Below, piece by piece: positions 1 to 11,081 of a DNA stretch of 64,000 nt. The DNA comes from Aralia elata (Eukaryota > Streptophyta > Magnoliopsida > Apiales > Araliaceae). The first letter of the stretch is position 1; every line of letters begins with the position of its first letter. The notes below the pieces were generated by a model, which had not been told where the DNA came from, searched no databases, and worked only from the letters and a program-made list of their open reading frames with translations. A program made the translations under genes and the position numbers. Where the stretch lies: positions 52,398,746 through 52,462,745 of the forward strand of contig CM068385.1 in assembly GCA_034770075.1 (NCBI GenBank), in the 5' to 3' direction.

Positions 1-149
1 TACAGTTTTGACAAATAAAATCATACCTTTCTCATAAAGCTTTCTCGTGTATGACGAAAAGACATTCCAAAGCGTCCTCAAATTAAATCACGACTTTCCC
101 TAAAAATCCAAATGATTCTTTCATACAAACTCACCACAACATTCACATA

Positions 150-186
150 GGCACACACACACACGCGCACATACACACACACACAT
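150..186. repeat. (CA)n microsatellite
   Basis: A short CA dinucleotide run is interrupted once by CGCG and once by AT. It lies in the Ogre-like remnant and shows no sign of function. Confidence 0.8.
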
Positions 187-397
187 TCATGAATTAAAGG
201 ATAGGAAAGCATCGAGATTGCGGTAACCGTGTTTCACGGAAGTCGGGGGGTGCCTAACACCTTCCCCTCGCTTAAGCAAGCCCCCGAACTCTATGAATCT
301 CGGTTCGCAGACCATTTAATTCGGAGTCACATATGATCCAGCGATTTACGAAAACGAAACTCGGATGAGTTGGTACATCCATTTCAAATATACCAAC

Positions 398-409
398 TGG
401 CGACTCTGG
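398..409 (+). promoter_or_regulatory. Ogre-type primer binding site (partial)
   Basis: TGGCGACTCTGG matches the start of the tRNA-Arg-type primer site used by Tat/Ogre elements. The match stops after about 12 bases, so it is probably decayed or only a look-alike. Confidence 0.4.
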
Positions 410-529
410 TTAATTGGCTCATCATAAAAAACGATCTTTCAAAACCCCGTCGACATTAATGCCGACCTTTTCTAAAAAATCATTCAATCAAGAGGCTAAA
501 AATTGGAAAAGGACGAAAACCGGCGTCGA

Positions 530-602
530 CACTAACAAATTTTGAGCTATCAAATCTCAGCCTAGCATGTGAACCTTCTCCGCGTTGCCTTTTTGATGAC
601 AT
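530..602 (-). pseudogene. env-like ORF of Athila A, N-terminal fragment
   Basis: Read leftwards from an ATG at 602, the first residues are MSSKRQRGEG followed by RFDSSKFVS. These resemble the N-terminus of the extra ORF downstream of pol in plant Athila-type elements, which databases often label a putative plant transposon protein. The resemblance ends after about 27 residues, at the junction with the Ogre-like sequence near 535. Nothing more of the ORF is in the window. Athila elements are thought to express this ORF from a spliced RNA, but I see no decisive splice site here. The assignment is by recalled family resemblance. Confidence 0.5.
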
Positions 603-1195
603 GGTGTCGCAGATACACAAATTTGTACCAAAATAATGCAAATACTTAGTTGAGGCAAAAATACAAACACTTGGCGGGCGCTTTCCACTTTCCCCTAAAC
701 TTAGTTTCTGTTGTACCCAGCAATATCCCAAGAATATAGTATGTCAATCCAACCCTTGGGCCATCAGTAACCCAAGGTATCCCAACAAGAAGTATTCCCA
801 AGCGAAGCAACAAAGTAAGCAAAACCAAAATGATATAGCAATAAAATTAAAGTGAATGATCCTTGTTACCTCAAATAATGAAATCCCCACAGAATCCACA
901 ATAATGTGATGTACCTTCGGAGTTATTCTTCCAAGGATTCTTGATCGTGTGTATGCAACCCGTGAGAATGTGGGAAAGCCAAAAAAAACCAAGTAGCTTG
1001 GTGGAATAGGTGGTGGTGATCATGCAAGAGAGGAATGAGAGATGATTTTAGAGAGAGGTGGTAGGGTTTGGATCGAATGTGGAGATGAATGGAGAGAAGA
1101 AAGGGTGGAGATATGGGTTAAGAGAGTTGTGAGGTTGATTTGGGTTAGGAGTGAAGAAAGGGCTGAAACCCTTGTTTTAAATTTTATTTCAGCCG
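603..1195 (-). other. Non-coding spacer between Athila A pol and env-like ORF
   Basis: No convincing gene is present. On the minus strand, 1020-1170 is rich in pyrimidines (CTCTC and TCTT runs), as in plant leader sequences, and lies upstream of the env-like ATG at 602. Short open frames here overlap one another and have no recognisable domain. Confidence 0.5.
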
Positions 1196-1199
1196 ACCG

Positions 1200-1390
1200 G
1201 CGCGCCCCGCGCTGTACTTGTATAATGATGGCGCGACCCGTGCTATGGTGACAGGATCTCGGGTGTGGTAGCGCGCCCCACGCCAATTCCTCTTGTAACA
1301 TAGTGCGCCCTGTGCCACAACACTTCCAAATCTCTACAACACCAGCGCACCCCGCGCCCGGTATGACATATTCCTGGTGCGCCCTGCGCC
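1200..1390 (-). repeat. GC-rich dyad array 1 (Athila A 3' region)
   Basis: Six 14-bp modules of the type GCGCGCCCCGCGCC (plus-strand view) start at 1200, 1231, 1271, 1303, 1345 and 1377. The steps are 31, 40, 32, 42 and 32 bp. The modules are partly self-complementary and sit in AT-rich surroundings. The alternation of about 32 and 41 bp suggests a decayed 73-74 bp tandem repeat holding two modules per unit. The array lies about 225 bp beyond the end of the pol frame. Confidence 0.85.
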
Positions 1391-1613
1391 GTTCTGCCAA
1401 CATGTCTGATCTCCACAAAGCTTCTTTGCTGCTCCAGATTTAAACCTGAACATTCATAAAATAAACCACCATAAGAATACAGAATAAACAAATAAAATGA
1501 AACTCTAAAACCTAATGAACGAAAATAAAAATAAAATTAAGTAAACTTAAAATTGGGTTACCTCCTACTAAGCGCTTTGTTTAGAGTCAACAACCTGACT
1601 TTGTTCCTCATTT
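1391..1613 (-). other. Athila A sequence just downstream of pol
   Basis: AT-rich non-coding sequence directly follows the pol stop on the minus strand. I see no domain or repeat in it apart from the adjoining dyad array. Confidence 0.5.
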
Positions 1614-3143
1614 TCAGTTCTGATCCTCGAGAGTGATCGAGGTCTTTTGTCGATCCACCGCTCCGTTGAGATAGTGTTTCAGCCTTTGTCCATTGACCTT
1701 GAACGGCTGATGAGTGCTGGATTCTTGAATCTCGACGGCTCCATATGGGTAAACCTTGGTAATCGTGAATGGTCCCGACCAACGTGACTTCAATTTGCCC
1801 GGAAAGAGTTTAAGGCGTTAATTGAATAGTAACACTGATTGACCCGGCTCAAAGGAACGTTGAACAATTCGCTTGCATGCCAGCGTTTTGGTTCTCTCCT
1901 TGTAAAGCTTAGCATTCTCATAGGCTTGGACTCTGAATTCATCTAACTTGTTTAGTTGCAATAATTGCTTTTCACCTGCTGCTTCAGAATCAAGATTGAG
2001 CTTCTTTACCGCCCAATATGCCTTATGCTCCAATTCTACTGGCAAATGGCAAGCTTTTCCGAACACCAAACGATACGGGGACATGCCAATTGGGGTTTTG
2101 TACGCGGTGTGATATGCCCACAGAGCTTCATCCAGTTTGCTCGCCCAATCTTTCCGTGACGGATTAACTATCTTTTCCAAAATCTGTTTGACTTCTCGAT
2201 TGGAAATCTCAGCTTGTCCGTTTGTTTGAGGATGGTAGGTCATGGCGACCTTGTGTCGAACTCCATACTTTGCCAAGAGAGCCGCGAATGACTTGTTACA
2301 AAAATGTGTTCACTCGTCGCTGATGATGGCCCTTGGTGTCCCAAATCTTGTGAAGACATTCTTTCTGAGAAAGTTCAGAACTACCTTAGCATCATTAGTC
2401 AGAAACACCACAGCTTCCACCCACTTGGAGATGTAGTTTATAGCTACTAGGATGTATCTATTATTAAAGGAAGACGGGAATGGTCCCATAAAGTCAATGC
2501 CCCACACATCGAACAACTCAACTTCCAGCATCGTGTTGAGTGGCATCTTGTGACGACTAGTGATGTTCCCAACCCGCTGACACCTATCACACCTTTTGAC
2601 AAATGCATGAGCATCTTTGAAAAGAGTCGGCTAGAAGAATCCAGATTAAAGTACCTTGGCGGCCGTTCGATCTCCCCCAAAGTGTCCCCCATACAATGAG
2701 GCATGACAGTGTTGTAAAATTCCTTCGATTTCTGATTCAGCCACGCATCTCCGTATCATCTGATCAACACACTACTTGAATAGGAAAGGATCATCCCACA
2801 AGTACTGTTTCACCTCAAACAAGAACCTCTTCTTCTGTTGGAAACTCAGATCATATGGCAAAATCCCACTAACGATGTAGTTTACATAATCCGCGTACCA
2901 AAGGATTTCTACTGTCACTACAAAAAGTTGCTCATCCGGAAAAGATTCGCTGATCATGCTTTTATCCACTTCCAGTTGTTGATCATTCTCCAATCTTGAC
3001 AAGTGATCTGCTACTTGATTCTCCATTCCTTTCCTATCCCGAATCTCTAGATCAAACTCTTGAAGTAGAAGGACCCAACGAATGAGTCGAGGTTTGGCGT
3101 CCTTTTTTGAGATAAGATACTTGATAGCTGAGTGGTCCGTGAA
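1614..3143 (-). pseudogene. pol: Athila A pol 3' part: RNase H end and integrase
   Basis: The frame continues from the RT part once the solo LTR and one copy of its 5-bp duplication are removed, because 5352 bp is a multiple of three. It begins with TDHSAIKYL (RNase H), passes the connection motif ADHLSRLEN, a zinc-finger region ending CDRCQRVGN, and the integrase core. The core has its first Asp in GIDFMGPFPSS, its second in ISDE and its Glu in QAEISNREV. The frame ends at 1614-1616 (TGA). There are several in-frame stops, including those at the fragment ends near 2772, 2310 and 1818. The product would have inserted cDNA into the host genome, but the copy cannot make it intact. Confidence 0.88.
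3139..3143. repeat. Target site duplication GTGAA (left)
   Basis: GTGAA directly precedes TGTGGCACCC of the solo LTR and recurs at 8491-8495. In the sense of the host element it encodes part of an RNase H VFT/TDH motif. Confidence 0.92.
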
Positions 3144-3416
3144 TGTGGCACCCCCAAATCCAGGTACTTGAAACCCGTACTTGGTGCATCACGATACCAT
3201 TTGTTTGAGCTGTTTAATAAATTACAAACTTAATATTTATACTAGAGTTGTCTATTCCCCAGGTATGGCAACCTTTATTTACATTCTTTACATGTTACAT
3301 AATATATATGATCACAATACAAAAGACTAATCATTACAGATAACACCATACAACTTATTCCTTCAGCTTTCCTTTGCCCTTGTCTTTGCCAGAGCCTTCT
3401 GGTCGATCACACTTAG

Positions 3417-6400
3417 CTGAAAACATTTAAGTCAAAGCAAGAATGAGCATTCAATTGCTCAGCAAGTAATAACAATTATAGTAATACACTAAAGAAGTAA
3501 ATGTTTTCTTTGAGGACTACTTCTACCACGAATCAATAGTGGTGAAGTCATTTGAAACTATTCTTAACAACATATCAAATCATTTTAAGATTTCTTTGAA
3601 ATGACTGAACAATAAGTCATTTCAAGTAACAAGAATTTTCTTGAATTTCATGCTGAGTAATACATCAAGAATGAAATAGTTAAAATTCTTTCGAAGATTC
3701 AATAATATTCAATTGATTATGAAGGATTAGCAATTTTGCGATAATATTCAACACATAGGGTTATTCCCAGATTTCATGCTGAGTGATCACAAATGGATCA
3801 AAAACTGCTAGAGGAATTATCAGTTATTTTATTACTGACTACCTTAAGAGTAAAAGTTAGCTATAAAAACTAAACTTTACTCTTCTGCAAGTACGTAAGG
3901 GGATCAGCCTCATTGTACCCGAGATTATGCATAATTCTCAAATATAGCGCGCGGTCGGGCTACCGACAATAAAGTTTCCCCTAATTTATTTTTCAGGGTT
4001 GTTCATCTCAGTCTTACATCATGAGTCCGTACCACATCAATATGGTTTGGATTTCTTTCAAAGAAATATTTTGAGTTCAACATATTATAACAATTTGATC
4101 TAGCCGAATCAAATGGCATATATCTTTAATAACGAATAAGTTCCAATAATAGAACGTTTTATGCGATATCAATTTAATATTAGTCTAGCCGAAAACAATT
4201 AGCTGAGACATGGCTAATAGACAGTTCATAAATAGAGAACTCTAATTATTGTTCAACAATGCTTTTCGAATTAGGTCTAGCTGGTCAAATAGCGTAGACA
4301 ATCTTTAGACTAGGTATACATACCGAAATTTAATAGTATGTATCAGAACTTGTCAACGAATTTCGAATTGAAGGGTAATTGATAATATACCATAGTTCAT
4401 ACAAGTGGGGACACTTTCATAACCGAACATAGAATACAAATTTTTAATATGAGTCATAGCAATTCAGTAATGAGATACTTTTAACAACGAACGAATTGAA
4501 GGAATTTTGAATTTATAATAATCATAACAATTTGTACAAGTGAGGACACTTGCACAAAGAACAGAATAATTTTGATTATAAATGCATCACATGAGACAAT
4601 ATCGAGATATTTGAAATCAATAGATAGCTTGAATAAAGTTTAAGAATACTTGCATAACATATGGATCCATTGCATAAAGTAAATGCAAAGGTTACGATAA
4701 TTGCATAAACGAATAACAAAGATCATTATGGATATGAATAATTAACAATAATTATTCACGAGCATGCTTTAAAATTGATAACTCATGTTGAGTTAGGAAC
4801 TAACATAACATATACCTGTTCGCACAAAATAAAAGTAGTGCATAAGGTTTAGATACTTGCACAATAAAAGAATTTGTGTAAGTTAGAAACTTGCTTAGCA
4901 GAATAACAGTAAGATTTTAATACAACATGAACCATGTATAACATATACCTGTTTGCACAGAATAAAAGTAGTGCATAGGGTTCAGATACTTGCCTTGGTC
5001 GTTGACTACTGCTACGCAATTTAATATGACTTTTTTTGAAAGACCTATCATTTATAAGATCGATCTCTCAATTAGCGAATCATATTATATATTAAAATAT
5101 CACTTCTTTACAAGTAAATTATCTAACATTCAACCACATAATCAAATATTAGATAACACATTAACACCATACGCATTCAATTCTAAAGTTAGTACACATC
5201 GAGTCTTTAACAGTGTTCAATATAGTATGTTGAGTGGTTTCCCACAAACAACCAACAAACTAGTTTCCGTCTCTTCTACACTGTTTTCACAGTGAGTTAG
5301 ATCGGTTGCCAGTTCGTATATACCTCCGCTCCCTGAAGGAATTGTTTAGCCCAGATATTATACATCGACCATTAAAGAGTACGACTGTACCACTACTTTA
5401 TGAATTAACACTAAGTCTTTTCATTATATAAGTCTTTCTTTATGATTCTGTAGGTTAAATATCCAATCCAGCAAACTAGATTCCAAATCCAGCAAACTAG
5501 ATGGCAATCCAGCAAACTGGATTCCAATCTAGCAAACTGGATTCCAACCTGGATTACAATCCAGAACACTGGATTCAAACTATTCAATTCAGTCAACTAT
5601 TTTTGCAATCCAGCAACCTGGATTCAAACTATCTTATAATCCAGTAACCTGGATTCACTAACTTTCAATGCAGCAAACTAGATTCACTAATTCAGCAAAC
5701 TATTTTCCAATCCAGTAACCTGGATTCGAGCTATTCTACAATACAACAAACTAGATTCACTTTATTCAATTCAGCAAACTGAATTACACTATTCAGCAAA
5801 CTGGATTAACTAATTCAGCTAACTGGAATCACTAATTCAGCTAGCTGGATTCAAACTGTTTTCTATTTTATTAAATAATTCATTTAATCGATCTAAAATG
5901 CCATAAACATTATACCACCTTACAAATGACCGAAACCTATGTCAAAAATCTGTATGAACCATATTTAAGGTTCTCAAGTCATAAAATCCCATTTTCCAAA
6001 TTTTCAACTTCACATAATTGATTAAATCCATTTATACATAACTTCATCATTTACACGAAAAATAGCAAACCAACTTCAAAATTATTTCTTTTCTGACAAT
6101 AGACTATATATAGTCCCCTTATAAAAATATATTTTTCCCGGAACTTTTAAAATCCATTTACTATATTTAAATAATCCAAAATAGCCAAATCTTGCTACAT
6201 TTTTCATAAATCGAAATTAAACCCAAAAATTCTAACATATTTAGGGTATGTTCCTGCTATATACATATACTCCCAGTAATAATTTTAAAATTTTGGGGTT
6301 AACCACAAAGAGTTATTCAAGAATACTTTTGAAAATAGTCCTTCACGATAAAATCCATAACTTTCATTATACATGGTCAAAAATCCTTAAATTTTTACAG

Positions 6401-6884
6401 GACTTACATAACTTCCCATATTAGCATCCCAAATTTTACAAGAATTTTTAGAGCACAACAAGATGACGAAATTGCCCCTGGATGTGAATAGTCAGCGGGC
6501 TCATTCCAGTTTTTGAGAAAAATGTGGACTGTTTATACCAAAACAGTCCATACGAATTTTGTGCCAACTATTTTTGAGTTCTACCACTTGGATTTTGTAG
6601 TTAAGTTATATATCTAGCACTACTTTTTGACGGATCGTAAAAAGAGTTTGTGGATCTCAAGCTATAAGCTTACAAAGTGATGAAAAGCTATGGTTTTCTA
6701 ACCCTTTAGAAAATAGTTTTGCTTTTCTTTCTTTTGATCCAACTTTTGGCATTCAAAAGGGTTAGATCTAAACATAAAACACTTACTAACATATAGATCT
6801 AAGGTTTTAGACCTCAAGACCACAAATTTATACCATCGAAAATTAAATCAAAACAACAAGAAATAAACTAGGGTTTTGTTATAC
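3417..6884 (-). other. Predicted intron in solo LTR
   Basis: Minus-strand donor-like AAAAAG/GTATAAC lies at 6885/6884, after a purine-rich stretch. An acceptor-like TTTTCAG/CTAAG lies at 3417. Equivalent pairs occur in Tekay1 and Tekay2. This is inferred from motif and position only. Confidence 0.4.
5465..5850 (-). repeat. AATCCAG/CTGGATT dyad array in the solo LTR
   Basis: About 16 modules resembling AATCCAGCAAACTGGATT occur, each an inverted repeat (AATCCAG and CTGGATT around a 4-bp centre). Approximate starts are 5465, 5486, 5506, 5526, 5558, 5586, 5607, 5638, 5667, 5689, 5709, 5740, 5768, 5790, 5812 and 5834. The steps fall in two classes, 20-22 bp and 28-32 bp. Many modules have point changes in one arm. 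Unlike most arrays in this window this one is AT-rich. Confidence 0.88.
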
Positions 6885-8490
6885 CTTTTTCTTGATTTCT
6901 TTCCTACTTTCTTCCAAGATGGCTATGGAGTTTTGAAGCACACCAAAACCCCTCCATGGCTGCTGCCCCTCTTTTCTTTCTCTCTCTTTAGATATTATTT
7001 TTGGAGAGAAGATTAGATGAAAGAGAATGGAGTAGTTTTTTAATTTTCTCTCTCTTTCTAAACTAAGAAAAATGAAAAGATGAACAAGTGTTGCTTTATT
7101 AAATCTAATACTTGTATAATCTATAGATATATGAATTATATCTATATATTTTAGCATCATTAGGAAATATTCTTTTCTTATACCAATTGACAAGTTGGTG
7201 ATGGGTGATGATTATTAATTGTACTTTGTTTTTTCTTCCAACGAGCAAGCCTTAAAATTTTGAAAACTCACCCTCATTTTGGTACTCCCTTGCCAGCTGG
7301 CCACTTCATTCATTGTCCCATTTTCTTTGTCTTCTTTTATTGCTTTCATGTATTAATTAAGTTGGTCCAATTATCTTCCAAGTGGACTAACATTTGGGCT
7401 TTGTTTTAAATCACTTTGGGCTTATTTTTAATAAGTTTGGGCTACTAGTTTCTAAATATTTTTAATCCATACTTCGTTACTAATAAAATAAGTGTTGGGC
7501 TAATTTAATTAGTCCACACATTAATTATCCAAGTCCACAATTAAATAAATGAGTGAGCTTGGTTACTAAATTAATTAAGCTAGTCCACTAGTTTCCTTAC
7601 TCATTGGACTATTAAAATAAGTTATACATATAACACATAATCCTCATTAATTAATACCCATATTAATTAATGTACAAAATTTATTCACTAACTATATTCA
7701 CTTTAATTGAATATTTAATTAACTAACTATCTTATTAATTGTTTAATATTAATATTCTTAGGTTCGTCCACTAATTTAAATAACTATTAGTGGGCTCTAT
7801 TTTAACTAGCAATTAATCACATACATTATCCACATAAGTCATAACATATTTATCATCATTGATAAATAATTATCATACACATTGAATCACATATTGTACA
7901 TACACACATTCCATTATAATCAATACTTGTATTTAGTATTCAATTTCCTTAAGAAAATGAATTCTTATTATCCATATACAAACATATATCCATTTAAATA
8001 CAATTATAACAATAATTATATTAATCATTAAAATCCATAATCATAGATCAAATTAGGTTTTGATCATCCCTTTATCTTGGTTACATTTACCATACTTAGT
8101 CAATTTAAAATAAATTGACTAATCTTGAAAATTCCTATCATAAGGAAATAATCATAGTAATAACAATAATATTAATAATCATTTCTTAAAATATACATTT
8201 ATTATTCAAATAATATAGTAATCATATTTTTATAAATAATCATAAATCTTTAATATAAAAATTAACTTATTAACAGAATATAATTTATTATTATCAACTA
8301 TTTCTTTAATAAGAAATTTACTTGAAACCATATATGAAATAAATATATATGTTCACATATCACATATTCACATTCCTTTCCTTGCACACGTTCTCATACT
8401 TGCTTTAATATATAATAAAAATAATTTAAAAAAAAAAATTCATACGTAAAATTTTTTATTTTAATATATCGAAAATCTTGGGTTATTACA

Positions 8491-8495
8491 GTGAA
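8491..8495. repeat. Target site duplication GTGAA (right)
   Basis: Matches 3139-3143 exactly and dates the solo LTR as an insertion into Athila A. Confidence 0.92.
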
Positions 8496-10094
8496 CACAA
8501 CCATCTTTGTACCGATCAAATAGGCCCGAAACTTATCGAATGCAAACACTATGGCAAACAGCTCCTTCTCTGTTGTTGTGTAGTTTACTTGTGCGTCATT
8601 TAGAGTTTTGCTTGCGTAGTAAATGGGATGAAACACCCTATCCTTTCTCTAACCCAAAACAGCTCCCACGGCGTAATCACTTGCATCACACATGAGTTTG
8701 AACGGGAGATTCCAATCAGGTGTGGTGATGACCGGTGCGGTGACTAGCTTCTTCTTCAATAACTCAAATGCTTTGAGACATTTCGAATCAAACTTGTATG
8801 GCACATCCTTTTCAAATAAGGCACACAATGGCTTCGTAATTTTCGAAAAATCCTGAATGAACCGTCGATAAAACCCTGTGTGGCCTAAAAAACTGCGGAT
8901 TCCTTTTACCGATGTTGGAGGAGGTAAATGCTCAATCTTTTCAGTTTTTGCTCGATCAACCTCTAAGCCCTCTGCTGAAACACGGTGACCTAGAATGATC
9001 CCCTCCTTGACCATAAAGTGACATTTTCCCCAGTTAAGGATCAAGTTAGTTTCCACACACCGTTGAAGCACTAATGTCAGATTTGCCAAACAAAGATCAA
9101 AACTATCCCCAAATACTGAAAAATCATCCATGAAAACTTCGACGTTTTGTTCCACCATATCCGAAAAAATGGCCATCATACACCGTTGAAAAGTAGTCGG
9201 TGCATTGTATAACCCGAACGACATCCGTCGAAACGCAAATGTTCCATATGGGCAAGTGAAGGTGGTCTTTTCTTGATCTTTCGGTGCTATGACAGTTTGA
9301 TTATACCTAGAGTAACCATCCAACAAGCAATAAAACTGATGCCCAGCTAATCTATCAAGCATTTGGTCGATAAAGGGTAACGGGTAGTGATCCTTGCGAG
9401 TTGCTTTATTCAATTTTCTATAGTCCATGCACACCCGCCATCCAGTCACAGTTCGTGTCGGGATTAGCTCGTTGTGTTCATTAGCAATCACTGTCATACC
9501 CCTTTTCTTAGTAACGCATTGCACTGGACTCACCCAAGAACTATCAGATATGGGGTAGATTATTCTGGCATCTAACTATTTGATGATTTCTTTCTTGACA
9601 ACCTCCTTCATTATTGGATTCAATCGGCGTTGTTGCTCCACCACTGGCCTAGCACCTTCTTCCAATAAAATTTTGTGCATGCAAAACGAAGGGATAATTC
9701 CCTTGATATCAGTGATCGACAATCCAATAGCAGTTTTAAACTCTCGCAATACTCTCAAAAGCTTCTCCTCCTGTGATTCGTTCAGAGATGATGCGATGAT
9801 AACTGGCAGAGTACAGGACTCTCCTAAATATGTATACCTGAGATGACTCGGTAATGGTTTCAACTCTAAAATAGGTGGTTCCTCAATAGATGTTTCAGCT
9901 CTTGCACTTGGTTGCTCAGCTCTATCCAATGCCTCGAATCGTTTCCCATATGGCACAAATGGAGAAGAAGCGTTCACAATCCATACATACTCCAATGAGG
10001 TTTGAGAATCTGCTGCATGTGAATTAACCAGTGCTATCTCTAACGGATCCCCATTTACATTGCTCTCTAAAAACACGTTCACTGCTGATTCAAC
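8496..10094 (-). pseudogene. pol: Athila A pol 5' part: reverse transcriptase and RNase H start
   Basis: Minus-strand frame with typical gypsy RT blocks: CMDYRKLNKATRKDHYPLP, then FTCPYGTFAFRRMSFGLYNAP, and the catalytic FMDD with both Asp codons at 9123-9128. RNase H begins at LMCDASDYAVGAVLG and YYASKTLN. In-frame TAG codons lie at 10095-10097 (just upstream), 9576-9578 and 8649-8651. Two of these sit where relatives have Trp or Gln, as expected from a single transition. The frame is cut inside RNase H by the solo LTR and resumes at 3143. The enzyme would copy the element RNA into DNA inside virus-like particles. The catalytic residues survive, but the stops prevent a full product. Confidence 0.9.
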
Positions 10095-10097
10095 CTA

Positions 10098-11081
10098 GTT
10101 AATTCTGAAACAATCCTCATTTTCTTTCGAAAATTGCATTACCTTGAACACATTGAAAGTAACCTCCTGATCCTGTACCCTCATCGTAAGTTCCCCTTTT
10201 TGTACGTCAATCAAGGTTCTTCCCGTGGCTAAAAACGGGCGCCCAAGTATCAGTGGAATTTCCTTGTCTTCCTCAAAATTAAGCACTATGAAATCAGCTG
10301 TAAAGATAAACTTGTTGACTTTTACCAAAATATCCTCTACTATCCCTCGTGGATACGTTAGAGACCTATTTGCTAGCTGAAGAGATACATTGGTCGGCTT
10401 CACTTCCGGTAGTCCCAATTGAGAGTAGATGGATAACGACATTAAGTTGATACTAGCTCCCAAATCGCAGAGTGCCTTACCGAAAAACTTTTCTCCAATG
10501 GTACAAGGTATGGTGAAGGTACCTGGATCCTTAAGCTTTGGGGGTAATTTTTTCTGCAAAATTGCACTACACTCTTCCGTAAGTGCAATTGTTTCAAATT
10601 CTTTCAGCCTTCTTTTCTGTGACAAGATCTCTTTCATGAATTTTGCGTAATTCGGCATCTGCTCTATAGCTTCTGCAAATGGAATATTGATATGCAACTT
10701 CTTGAACACCTCCAAAAACTTCAAAAATTGCTTCTCTTCCTTAACCTTGCGGAGTCTTTGCGGGAATGGAACCAGTGGCACGTAGGAATCTGGTTTCTTT
10801 AATTCTGATTTTTCAACTAATTTTTCCCTAACCGTTACTTTATCCGAATCCCCTTCCTTGTGGACTGTTTGTTCCGCACTGCTCTCTTCATTAGGCTGCT
10901 GATTTGCTTCCTTTTTAGTCGGCTCATCCAAGTTTCTCCCATTCTTCAAAGTAATCGCCTTACAGTGTTCCTTTCCATCCCTTGGGTTCGTTTCAGTGTC
11001 GCTTGGTAATGTACCTTGCGGCCGAGTATTCATCGCTGATGCCAACTGTCCAATCTGATTTTCGATGTTTCGCAGAGTCAC
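10098..11081 (-). pseudogene. pol: Athila A gag C-terminal region and aspartic protease
   Basis: An open stretch in the polyprotein frame. The N-terminal part is charged linker, and the middle has PFPQRLRKVKEEKQFLKFLE, a conserved Athila segment. The protease active site CDLGASINLM lies at about 10455-10466 for DLGA, with the flap-side ILGRPFLAT further on. Athila proteases use DLGA rather than DSGA. The protein would cleave Gag-Pol in the particle. It stays in frame with gag upstream and RT downstream, separated from RT only by TAG at 10095-10097. Confidence 0.85.

Larger units (their letters stand above)
1..535 (+). mobile_element. Tat/Ogre-like LTR end and leader remnant
   Basis: This stretch carries a GTGCCTAACACCTTCCC segment near 250-266 and TGGCGACTCTGG at 398-409. 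Both are familiar from the 5' region of Tat/Ogre-type gypsy elements, whose primer binding site begins TGGCGACTC (tRNA-Arg). Only about 12 bases of the primer site match. The right boundary is set at about 535 because the Athila env-like reading frame on the minus strand loses its family resemblance there. No coding sequence is seen. The left limit lies outside the window. The lineage call rests on recalled motifs rather than on a protein domain. Confidence 0.45.
3144..8490 (-). mobile_element. Tekay/Del-like solo LTR (5347 bp)
   Basis: On the minus strand it runs from TGTAATAACC to GGGGGTGCCACA, giving TG...CA ends, and it is flanked by GTGAA on both sides. No gag-pol sequence is present, so this is a single LTR left after LTR-LTR recombination. 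The terminal GGGGGTGNCACA and the internal order of features match Tekay1 and Tekay2: a donor-like AAG/GTAT, a long AT-rich part, a GGGATCAGCC segment, a TTGCTCATTCTTGCT-like segment, then TTTTCAG/CTAA. It is therefore a third, longer family of the same lineage. The host RNase H frame reads through when it is removed. No ORF within it has a domain. Confidence 0.88.

Noticed and set aside
1020..1418. 132-residue minus-strand ORF
   Set aside because: It overlaps the GC-rich dyad array and a pyrimidine-rich stretch, has no recognisable domain, and its composition follows the repeats.
5465..5850. CRISPR-like regular repeats
   Set aside because: The context is a plant LTR. The units are inverted repeats with almost no unique spacer and no cas genes, so this is a dyad array.
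6879..7193. 104-residue ORF in the solo LTR
   Set aside because: It overlaps the predicted donor site and a TCTC-rich leader, and no homologous frame exists in the other Tekay LTRs.
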